A stretch of 64,000 nt of DNA from the NCBI GenBank assembly GCA_020635015.1, contig JACKAP010000002.1:682001-746000 (forward strand). The letters run 5' to 3'. This document shows positions 40,787-48,344 of this stretch, in pieces. Each line of letters opens with the position of its first letter. The first letter of the stretch is position 1. This stretch comes from Calditrichia bacterium (lineage in GTDB: Bacteria; Calditrichota; Calditrichia; RBG-13-44-9; J075). The position numbers were made by a program, and so were the translations under genes. The notes beneath the pieces are model-generated. The model did not search any database, was not told the DNA's origin, and was given only the letters and a program-made list of their open reading frames with translations.

Positions 40787-42571
40787 ATGAAGCGAATCAT
40801 ATTCATCCTGCTCAGCCTGCTGTTATGGGCCGGCTGCAGCAGTTCCGATCCCCAGGCCGAGGCGCAGCAGTTCCTCGACCAGTACACCGGCGAGATGCAA
40901 AAATTATATTATGCTTCCGCCAAAGCGGAATGGAAATCCAATACCTATATCATGGAAGGCGACACCCTTACCGCAGCAGAAACCCGCCGGGCTAACGAAG
41001 CTTATGCCCGTTTTACTGGAAGTAAGGAAAATATCGAAAAAGCCCAGGCGCTGCTGAAACAGCGCGACCGGCTGACGCCGCTGCAAGTGCGCCAGTTGCA
41101 GGCGGTGCTCTATCAGGCGGCCAACAATCCCCAGACCGTGCCGGACCTGGTCAAAGCGCGCATCAAGGCGGAAACCGAGCAAACCGAAAAGCTCTTCGGA
41201 TTCGACTTTCAGATGAATGGCGAGCCGGTTTCCACCAATCAAATCGACGACATTCTCAAGGAAGAAACCGATCTACCAACCCGTCTTGCCGCCTGGGAGG
41301 CCAGCAAGGAGGTGGGAAAGAACCTGCGCGACGGGCTGGAGAATCTGCGCAAATTGCGCAATGAAACGGTGCAAGCGCTCGATTATCCGGATTATTTTGC
41401 CTACCAGGTGTCGGCTTATGACATGACCACCGCTGAGATGGTTGAGCTGAACCGCCGCCTGGTACAGGAGGTGATGCCGCTTTACCGTGAATTACACACT
41501 TATGCCCGCTACGAGCTGGCCAAAAAATACGGCCTGAGTGAAGTTCCCGACTACCTGCCCGCCCACTGGCTGCCCAACCGCTGGGGACAGGATTGGAATT
41601 CGATGGTTACCGTGCAGGGGCTGGATCTCGATGGGGCTTTGAAGGAAAAATCGGCCGAATGGCTGATGCAGCAAGGGGAACGTTTTTACCAGAGTATCGG
41701 CTTTGCAGCACTGCCGCAGAGCTTCTGGGAAAAATCCAGTCTTTATCCGCTTCCGGAAGGCACTCCTTACAAAAAGAATAATCATGCCTCTGCCTGGCAT
41801 ATGGACCTGGAAAACGACGTGCGCTGCTTGATGAGTGTGGTGCCCAATGCCGAGTGGTATGAAACCGTGCATCACGAATTGGGGCATATCTACTACTACA
41901 TCGCCTACACCAATCCCAACGTTCCCCCGCTGCTCCGCGAGGGCGCCAACCGGGCGTTTCATGAAGCCGTGGGCAGCCTGCTCGGTCTCGCCGCCATGCA
42001 GAAGCCCTTCATGGCCCATCTGAACCTGGTGGATGCAAACACTCAAACCGATGAGATGCAGACGCTGCTCAAAGAAGCGCTCAATTATATTGTGTTTATC
42101 CCCTGGTCTGCCGGGGTGATGACGGAGTTTGAACATGACCTCTACAGCAATAATCTCCCAAAGGACCGCTTCAATCAGCGGTGGTGGGAGTTAAAACAGC
42201 AATACCAGGGGATCGTGCCCCCGGGCGAACGTTCGGAAGCTTTCTGCGATGCCGCCTCCAAAACCCATATCAGTAACGATGCCGCCCAATACTATGACTA
42301 TGCTCTCTCTTACGTCACCTTGTTCCAATTGCACGACCACATTGCTAAACAGATCCTGAAGCAGGATCCGCGCGCGACCAACTATTACGGCAGCGAAGCG
42401 ACCGGCGAGTTCCTGGCCGGCATTCTGGAAAAAGGCGCCAGCGTCGATTGGCGCACCCTGATGCGTGAGGAACTCGGAGAAGAATTGAGTGCGGCCCCCA
42501 TGCTGAACTACTTTGCACCACTGATGGATTATCTCAAAAAAATCAACCAGGGCCGCAAGTACACCCTCTAA
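40787..42571 (+). CDS. M2-family (ACE-like) zinc peptidase lipoprotein
   Basis: A 594-residue dicarboxypeptidase-type enzyme related to angiotensin-converting enzyme. The signal ends in a lipobox (LLLWAGCSSS), so it is a lipoprotein. The zinc motif is H363-E-L-G-H367 in VHHELGHIYYY, with the third ligand in REGANRAFHEAVGSLL. AHWLPNRWGQDW and the C-terminal Y/R-rich QGRKYTL region fit M2 enzymes. It probably trims peptides in the periplasm or at the surface. It stands alone with an AAGGAG ribosome site. Confidence 0.92.
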   Translation: MKRIIFILLSLLLWAGCSSSDPQAEAQQFLDQYTGEMQKLYYASAKAEWKSNTYIMEGDTLTAAETRRANEAYARFTGSKENIEKAQALLKQRDRLTPLQVRQLQAVLYQAANNPQTVPDLVKARIKAETEQTEKLFGFDFQMNGEPVSTNQIDDILKEETDLPTRLAAWEASKEVGKNLRDGLENLRKLRNETVQALDYPDYFAYQVSAYDMTTAEMVELNRRLVQEVMPLYRELHTYARYELAKKYGLSEVPDYLPAHWLPNRWGQDWNSMVTVQGLDLDGALKEKSAEWLMQQGERFYQSIGFAALPQSFWEKSSLYPLPEGTPYKKNNHASAWHMDLENDVRCLMSVVPNAEWYETVHHELGHIYYYIAYTNPNVPPLLREGANRAFHEAVGSLLGLAAMQKPFMAHLNLVDANTQTDEMQTLLKEALNYIVFIPWSAGVMTEFEHDLYSNNLPKDRFNQRWWELKQQYQGIVPPGERSEAFCDAASKTHISNDAAQYYDYALSYVTLFQLHDHIAKQILKQDPRATNYYGSEATGEFLAGILEKGASVDWRTLMREELGEELSAAPMLNYFAPLMDYLKKINQGRKYTL

Positions 42572-42604
42572 GGATTTAACGCAATAAATCACAACTATAA
42601 GGAT

Positions 42605-42885
42605 TAGCCCACGAAACATGCGAAAAGACACAAAACACAAAGACACAAAACACAATTCAATTTCATAACATCATTTTGGAGCTGTTTCGTGTATTTCGTG
42701 GGCAATACTAAAAATCGCTCATACTGAGGACTGTATAATGCGGAGCACTTTTGCATGGGGCAAGGCGCATGGGGCATGGTGTATTACAGTGCGAGTGTCG
42801 GAACCTGCGCTTGTACATTACGGCGCCATGCACCTTGCCCCATGCAATAAAACGTTACACGATGCTCAGTATGAGCGCTAAAAAT
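42605..42885. repeat. Two nested long hairpins between convergent genes
   Basis: Bases 42605-42708 have TAGCCCACGAAACATGCG facing TGTATTTCGTGGGCA, with ACACAAAACACAAAG words between. Bases 42708-42885 form a long imperfect palindrome, CTAAAAATCGCTCATACTGAG at one end (split by one mismatch) and CTCAGTATGAGCGCTA at the other, enclosing GCATGGGGCAAGG / CCTTGCCCCATGC. They separate the peptidase from the convergent HTH gene and could stop transcription from both sides. Confidence 0.75.
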
Positions 42886-42959
42886 AACCCAGGAATTCAG
42901 GCACGACGCCGTCTCCACAGTTCCTAATATTTCCGGTATACGGTACATTACGCGCCCTC

Positions 42960-43700
42960 CTAATTTTCACTGAATCCCCGGCCGCTATGTCCCAGTTCCT
43001 GGAGGTATTTCCGCACCGTCTCCCGGGAGGCGACTCCAACCACTGCGGCCATCTCCGAGAGGGAAGCGTCGGGATATTCGTCGAGATATTCTTCCAGAAT
43101 CTGCATTCGCTCCTGCTTGTTGCGGCGAATTTGAGCATTGGCAGCAGCCAGTTTGGTAGGGCCGGGAGCAGCCGCTTGCGGGCGGGGACGAGGACGGGGC
43201 TGGGCCTTGCGGGGTTGCGGTTTTGATTTGGGTTTTACGCCTCCATCATGCTGACGCTTCAGCTCAACCAGGTTGCGGGTACCGATGGTATCGCACATTA
43301 CGTAAGCCAGAATCGGAAAAACGATGGTACCGGCCAGCCATTGGGTCCAGGTGAGGGGATCCAGCCCCGAGAGGCTCTCGTAGGTCAACGCAATCCCATA
43401 AGCCGATTTAAACCCTTCCGCCATATTGGCAACTCCGGAGGCGAAAAGCACAATACTGGTAACCACCCGTACCATCCAGGCCAGTTCACCGTCTTTCAGC
43501 AGTTCATCTTTGAAGATCGACATCGCCACGACCCCGGCATCAATGGCAAAAGCGGCGATCCCTCCCAGTATCAGACTGTGATAAAAAAACTGGCTCATAA
43601 AAGTGGTACTGTGCAGATATGTGGCGCTGAGAATACCGATCAGGCACAACGCGCCGGCGCGGTATTTGACCAGTTCTCTAAATTTCAACTTCATTTCCAT
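42960..43700 (-). CDS. Membrane-anchored helix-turn-helix protein
   Basis: A 246-residue protein with three or four membrane helices (about 15-150; for example HSLILGGIAAFAIDAGVVAM and VTSIVLFASGVANMAEGF). A Pro/Arg/Lys-rich linker follows (PKSKPQPRKAQPRPRPRPQ), then a C-terminal HTH (YPDASLSEMAAVVGVASRET, VRKYLQELG). The layout suggests a membrane-bound transcription regulator; the helix set recalls DUF2637/Spd-type proteins, only loosely. The ATG at 43700 follows AGGAGG and overlaps the preceding small gene by 23 bases. Function unknown. Confidence 0.75.
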   Translation of the reverse strand: MEMKLKFRELVKYRAGALCLIGILSATYLHSTTFMSQFFYHSLILGGIAAFAIDAGVVAMSIFKDELLKDGELAWMVRVVTSIVLFASGVANMAEGFKSAYGIALTYESLSGLDPLTWTQWLAGTIVFPILAYVMCDTIGTRNLVELKRQHDGGVKPKSKPQPRKAQPRPRPRPQAAAPGPTKLAAANAQIRRNKQERMQILEEYLDEYPDASLSEMAAVVGVASRETVRKYLQELGHSGRGFSEN

Positions 43701-44016
43701 CCTGGCTGCCTCCTTTCCGGTCATCGAAGAAACTGCGTTTGTCTTTATTTAATTTGGGAAAACGCGGCCGCCGCCCTTCCTCATCCGTTCCGGATGACGG
43801 CGACGGATTGTCTCCCCGCTTCCTCAGCACTTCACTCTCCCCCAGGCTTCCCAGGCGGAGACCGAAACGCCGGGCGCTCTGGTAGTGCAAAAACTGATCC
43901 GGGCGAAATAAAAAGATCACCGGTTCCGCCGCCGGCACCGGCTGCTCTGCCGCTTCATTACGCCGCAGAAAAGCCTGCGCCATCTGCCGTGTGTCCTGCA
44001 TGATAATACTTTCCAT
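43678..44016 (-). CDS. Small hydrophilic partner protein
   Basis: A 112-residue soluble protein starting MESIIMQDTRQMAQAFLRRN, with a central VIFLFRPDQFLHYQSARRFG and a charged, disordered-looking C-terminus (KLNKDKRSFFDDRKGG). The ATG at 44016 has a strong GAGGAG site, which excludes the much longer in-frame reading that would translate the giant AAGGATAAAG repeat. Its end overlaps the HTH membrane gene, so the two are coupled. No family recognised. Confidence 0.7.
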   Translation of the reverse strand: MESIIMQDTRQMAQAFLRRNEAAEQPVPAAEPVIFLFRPDQFLHYQSARRFGLRLGSLGESEVLRKRGDNPSPSSGTDEEGRRPRFPKLNKDKRSFFDDRKGGSQDGNEVEI

Positions 44017-44107
44017 CGAATCACTCCTCGGATTTTGGGTAAGTGTTGCGTAACTACGGATTACGATGCCCTCTGACTGCTTACTTTTGCCGCTCGCTGC
44101 TTTCTTT

Positions 44108-44198
44108 AAAATAGTGAACATAGATTCACTCAAATAATACAATCGAAAATTCCACTTGTCAAGGATTTTTAAATTAATATACAAATGTTCACTATTTT
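44108..44198 (-). promoter_or_regulatory. Promoter bracketed by 14-bp inverted repeats
   Basis: On the minus strand TTGACA (44162-44157) and TATTAT (44139-44134) are exactly 17 bases apart, a near-perfect sigma-70 promoter for the two-gene unit. AAAATAGTGAACAT (44108-44121) and its exact complement ATGTTCACTATTTT (44185-44198) lie on either side. An inner AGTGAA-N6-TTCACT palindrome (44113-44130) covers the expected start site. This looks like a two-operator looping or autoregulation site. Confidence 0.75.
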
Positions 44199-44220
44199 GA
44201 TTGAAAGCACAATCCGGGGG

Positions 44221-44535
44221 GAAGGGTGAAGGATGAAGGATAAAGGATAAAGGATAAAGGAGTAAGGATAAAGGAGTAAGGATAAAGGAGTAAGGATAAA
44301 GGAGTAAGGATAAAGGGTAAAGGATGAAGGAGTAAGGATGAAGGATGAAGGAATATGGAGTAAGGGGAAGTAAGGGCAAATTATTGCAGCTTTGGCAAGG
44401 AGCTGAAAACCTTGCCTTTACTTTATCCTTTACCCTTTATCCTTACTCCTTTATCCTTACTCCTTTATCCTTACTCCTTTATCCTTACTCCTTTACCCTT
44501 ACTCCTTTACCCTTTATCCTTCATCCTTCATCCTT
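44221..44535. repeat. Giant AAGGATAAAGGAGT-word inverted repeat
   Basis: About 140 bases of AAGGATAAAGGAGTAAGG words run in one direction. About 55 bases of mixed sequence follow, then about 115 bases of the complementary CTCCTTTATCCTTACT words. The whole element lies between the CHAT gene stop codon and the promoter of the HTH unit. Confidence 0.9.
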
Positions 44536-47500
44536 TTAAGTGGCAATCTGGTTGAGTAGCCGGGTTACTTCATCATCGCGCAGCACCACGTTGATCTTGA
44601 TTGCCTGGTTGAGGTAGGATTTGGCCACTGCCGGCTGGTGTACCCGGGTGTCGAGGTAAAAATTAACCATATCGATCAGCTTCAGCGCTTCGGTGCGCCG
44701 GTCTTTAATCTCCCGGCTGATGCGGATGCTCTGGTTGAGGTAATTGGCCGCCCGGTCGAGATCGCCCAGGGCGTAAACGATCAGCGCCATCTGGTGCAGC
44801 GCCCGGGCGGCGGTGGCCGGACGGCCGTTCTCCCGGCCAAAGCGGAGACTCTCCCCGAGATAGCTCAGCGCGGCGGAGCGGTCTCCCTGCTCCCGCATGA
44901 TCACCCCCAGGTTATACAGCACGTCGGATTTCACATGCCCATAGTGCCACGCTTCGCTGATGCTCAACCCCTCCAGCAGCAGCCGCTGCGCCTCCGGAAA
45001 CTGCTGCGAATTCATCAGCATCTCGGCGATGCGATTCAGGACAACACTTTCGGTTTCGCGGTCGCCGATCTCGCGGGCAACCCGCAGGCTCTCCTCCAGA
45101 TATTCCCGCCGCCGCGGCGCCGCCAGATGCCTGCCCATCACCGCGATGATCGATTTGAGGACATCATTTACCAGATATTTGTCGCCGATCTCACGACCTA
45201 CTCGCAGGGTGGCCTGCCAATAACGCAGCGCCTGCTTCTCATCCCCCACCTCGCGGTAGATCGCAGCGATCGCGCTCAGGTCCAGACATTCGCCCCGCCG
45301 GTCGCCGAGTTCCCGGCAGATCTTCACCCCTTCCGCCCGGCAGCGGGCCGCGTCATCATACTCCTCCCGCAGCAGCCGGATATCGCTGATGGCAATCAGC
45401 ATCCGCCGCCGCCCGGCCGGGTCGCTGTCGGCGATCAACTGCAGGGCGGTTTCGGAGAAACTCAGGGCGCTCTGGTGATCGCCCCGAGCCAGGTAGAGCT
45501 GCCCCATATTCCGCAGCGTATCGGCCTCCCCCGGATCGCGGCCCAATTGCCGGCTGATCTTGAGGCTTTCCTCCAGATACATCAGGGCGGTATCGTAAAC
45601 TTCCATGCGGCGGAAAATATCGCCGATAAAATTCAGCACCCGGGCGATCATGCGCGGGTCCTGCCGCGATTGGAAGTGTGCCAGCAGGGATTTATAGATC
45701 GTCAGGGCATCGCCGTATTTTCTGAAAATCCCCAGAATCTCCCCGATGCGCAGCCAGATCGGGGTCGGGGTGTGCTTGCCCAGACGCTGATAAATCGCCC
45801 AGGCAAAATAAAACGAGACCTGGTAGATGGCACGGTCATAGTAATAATCCGAAAGAATTTCTCCCGTCCTGCAAAATGGTTCAACCTGATCGGTCTCTCC
45901 AAAGTGATAGAAGGCCTCCTTCAGTTCGCTCAGCGAGGCATCCGGCTGTCCGTGGCGCGCCTGATGATATTCCCCCGCCCGCAGGTGCGAGAAGCCCTCA
46001 CCTCCGGCAGGCAGGCTGCGCTGCAGCAATTCGCGGATCAGGCTGGAAACATGATAAAACGGCCGCTCGGAATCACTATCGATATAAATATCTACCAGGG
46101 ATAGCTGGAAGAGCGCTTCCAGCATTGCGCCGTAACGTTGGGCAAAGCCGTTTTGCCGGGCCTGGTCCGGCAACTGCGCCGTCAGGGCCTCCAGCCGCAC
46201 CGGGATGCGGTAGCCGCTCAGCAGCCGCAGCAGCCGGCGCTGCCCCTCATCCAGGGCCTTGAAAAGGTGGGGGAAAATCAGACCGGTGCCGGCGCGGGCC
46301 GGAATGCGCCCCTCTTCCAGTTGACTGCTACGGTAGGCTTTCTCCAGCCAGAGCAGCAACGGCACTGCCGCGTCCGGCGTCCTGGCAATCAACTGCGCAA
46401 ACAGTTCCAGCGCCCGGTAGTTGCCCCCGAGATTCTTATAGAGCATTTTCACCAGATCGCCGGTGGTAGGGCCTGCCTGCGGGAACAATGCCATCCGCTG
46501 TGCTTCCCGGCCCGGATCGTTCAACTGGGCATAGGCTGGCGAAATGCCAAGCTGCAGGCAGTTTTTCCAGAAATCCGCCAGGGTCGGCGGGCGCAGCGGG
46601 ACATCAAGCACATCCGGGAAATCAGGCATTTCGTAGCGGCAGGTCAGGATCACCGGAAAGCGGCGGACATGGATCAGGAAGTGAATAATTTCCGCGATGC
46701 CCTGGTAGCGGTCCTCGAAACGTTTCCCGGGATTTTCCTGGAGCACCTCCAGGTTGTCGAAGACGAACACCGGCTGCCATTCCCGGGCAACCTCGTAGAG
46801 CAGAAACGTGAAGGCCGCTTTGGCGGTGACAAAATTTTCGATCTTGGCGGCAATGTCGCGATGCCCCCGGGTCTGCAGGAAGCGCTGCAGGGTATCGATG
46901 AACTCCTGCACAGATTTTGCCTTATCGCCCAAAACGAAGACGGCGGTATTTTCCTCCCCGTCGCACAGCCGGCTCACCAGGTGCTGGGCCAGGGCGGTCT
47001 TGCCAATGCCGGCCGGGCCGCGCAGCAGCAGAGGGGTTTTCTCACGGAAGGGCTTGAGCAACGCAGCGATTTCATCCCGCCGCCCCACGAACACATGGGG
47101 TTTATGCCGGCGGCGGACCGTGCGGTAGGCCTCGCCGGGGAACTGATATGACGTCAGCGCCAGCGGGGTCCCCGGAAGCTCCCAGTCGGCAATCCGCCCA
47201 ATCTTGCCGCTGAGATAGAGGTTGGGCAGCATCCATTGCAGTGGGAGTGATGGTTCCCGTCCAGCCTGCTGCAACTCGCCCGCCTCCTGCTGATGTATAT
47301 GGGTCACCGCATCGTCGAAGGCCATGAACACCGGCCATTTGCGCGAGACCCGCATCAGGAAGTGCGCGTTGAATTGAACCGCGTATTTCGCTTTCATCCC
47401 GCTGCCCAGGGTCACCACCGCCGCGGTTCCCTGGCGGATCAGCTCTCCGGCGGCTTCGCGCAGCGCCGCTTCGTTGCCATGATCCGGGTTCTGGCAAAAG

Positions 47501-48228
47501 GAAAGGATCACCCCCGGCACCTGGTATTCGGAGCTGCCCCGGAACGCCGCGGCAACATCGCGCACATGCACCCAGCGCTGGCGGAAGTCGTCGCCGTCTT
47601 CCAGCAGCAGGTGTGCCTCTCCCCCTTTCATCATCCCCTGCCCGGCCAGATACACCAGGTGATATCGATGGCGCTGCAGCTTCTCCTGCAGGGTTTCCAG
47701 CGCGCAATTATCGGCGTAATCGATTTCCATCTCGCCGGACTGGCCCAGGGGATCCAGGCTATTGAGCAGCATAAACTGCTGTTGCTGAAAGGCCCGCAGT
47801 TGGTCGGATTTCAGATCTTCCGGCATCGACACCAGCGCCAGCACTTTCAAGGGCGGCGCAGCCCGGCGGGCGGGCGCCTGCACCGCCGACGGCGCCCGGA
47901 GCATTTTGGTGATATATAGATGCGGAAGCAGGCCCGCCGCCCGGCCGCTGTGCGCGTCGATCGCCGCATGCCAGGGCAGGCTGAGGATCTCGCTGTCGGG
48001 ATGAACCAGAATGAGGGTATGGTTGGTTCCGCCGGCGGCGGCTTGCAGGCACTCGCCGATCTCCGGGAGCTGATTGAAGCAGCGGGAGAGCTGGGTCATC
48101 AAATCGTTCAGCTCCGCCGAGGGCAGCGGATAGCCGGCCTCCAGCCGCCGCTGCAGCCGTCCGTGCAAGCCCTTCAGGCCGGCAATGTCGGCTTCGCTTA
48201 ATGTTAACTGAATCGGCTTCCAGATCAC
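44536..48228 (-). CDS. CHAT-NTPase-TPR protein with altered CHAT histidine
   Basis: A 1,230-residue STAND-type protein. Residues about 70-345 form a CHAT (caspase-like) domain: the cysteine is kept (VILSFCQNPD, C245), but the usual histidine of the H-G block is glutamine (LVYLAGQGMM, Q197). Residues about 380-700 are an NTPase: VGRRDEIAALL, Walker A GPAGIGKT (404-411), Walker B FVFDNLE (D491) and a sensor arginine in TCRYEMPDF. From about 790 to the end are some ten TPR-like repeats (ALMYLEESLKISRQLGRDPG and similar). Such proteins link ligand sensing by TPRs to oligomerisation and protease activation. A GTG start follows GAGGGAG. No partner substrate gene is recognised nearby. Confidence 0.85.
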   Translation of the reverse strand: MIWKPIQLTLSEADIAGLKGLHGRLQRRLEAGYPLPSAELNDLMTQLSRCFNQLPEIGECLQAAAGGTNHTLILVHPDSEILSLPWHAAIDAHSGRAAGLLPHLYITKMLRAPSAVQAPARRAAPPLKVLALVSMPEDLKSDQLRAFQQQQFMLLNSLDPLGQSGEMEIDYADNCALETLQEKLQRHRYHLVYLAGQGMMKGGEAHLLLEDGDDFRQRWVHVRDVAAAFRGSSEYQVPGVILSFCQNPDHGNEAALREAAGELIRQGTAAVVTLGSGMKAKYAVQFNAHFLMRVSRKWPVFMAFDDAVTHIHQQEAGELQQAGREPSLPLQWMLPNLYLSGKIGRIADWELPGTPLALTSYQFPGEAYRTVRRRHKPHVFVGRRDEIAALLKPFREKTPLLLRGPAGIGKTALAQHLVSRLCDGEENTAVFVLGDKAKSVQEFIDTLQRFLQTRGHRDIAAKIENFVTAKAAFTFLLYEVAREWQPVFVFDNLEVLQENPGKRFEDRYQGIAEIIHFLIHVRRFPVILTCRYEMPDFPDVLDVPLRPPTLADFWKNCLQLGISPAYAQLNDPGREAQRMALFPQAGPTTGDLVKMLYKNLGGNYRALELFAQLIARTPDAAVPLLLWLEKAYRSSQLEEGRIPARAGTGLIFPHLFKALDEGQRRLLRLLSGYRIPVRLEALTAQLPDQARQNGFAQRYGAMLEALFQLSLVDIYIDSDSERPFYHVSSLIRELLQRSLPAGGEGFSHLRAGEYHQARHGQPDASLSELKEAFYHFGETDQVEPFCRTGEILSDYYYDRAIYQVSFYFAWAIYQRLGKHTPTPIWLRIGEILGIFRKYGDALTIYKSLLAHFQSRQDPRMIARVLNFIGDIFRRMEVYDTALMYLEESLKISRQLGRDPGEADTLRNMGQLYLARGDHQSALSFSETALQLIADSDPAGRRRMLIAISDIRLLREEYDDAARCRAEGVKICRELGDRRGECLDLSAIAAIYREVGDEKQALRYWQATLRVGREIGDKYLVNDVLKSIIAVMGRHLAAPRRREYLEESLRVAREIGDRETESVVLNRIAEMLMNSQQFPEAQRLLLEGLSISEAWHYGHVKSDVLYNLGVIMREQGDRSAALSYLGESLRFGRENGRPATAARALHQMALIVYALGDLDRAANYLNQSIRISREIKDRRTEALKLIDMVNFYLDTRVHQPAVAKSYLNQAIKINVVLRDDEVTRLLNQIAT

Positions 48229-48344
48229 GCCGCAAAACTCCCTCTTTATCCGGTCGATGGTATTCCGAGAAAACCGGATGCATAATAATACAGCACGGCG
48301 GCGTGATCATGATCCAATTCACAAAAAAACCAACCAATATCTCC

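Noticed and set aside
44221..44535. CRISPR-like array
   Set aside because: The units are contiguous short words without unique spacers, and no cas gene is nearby.
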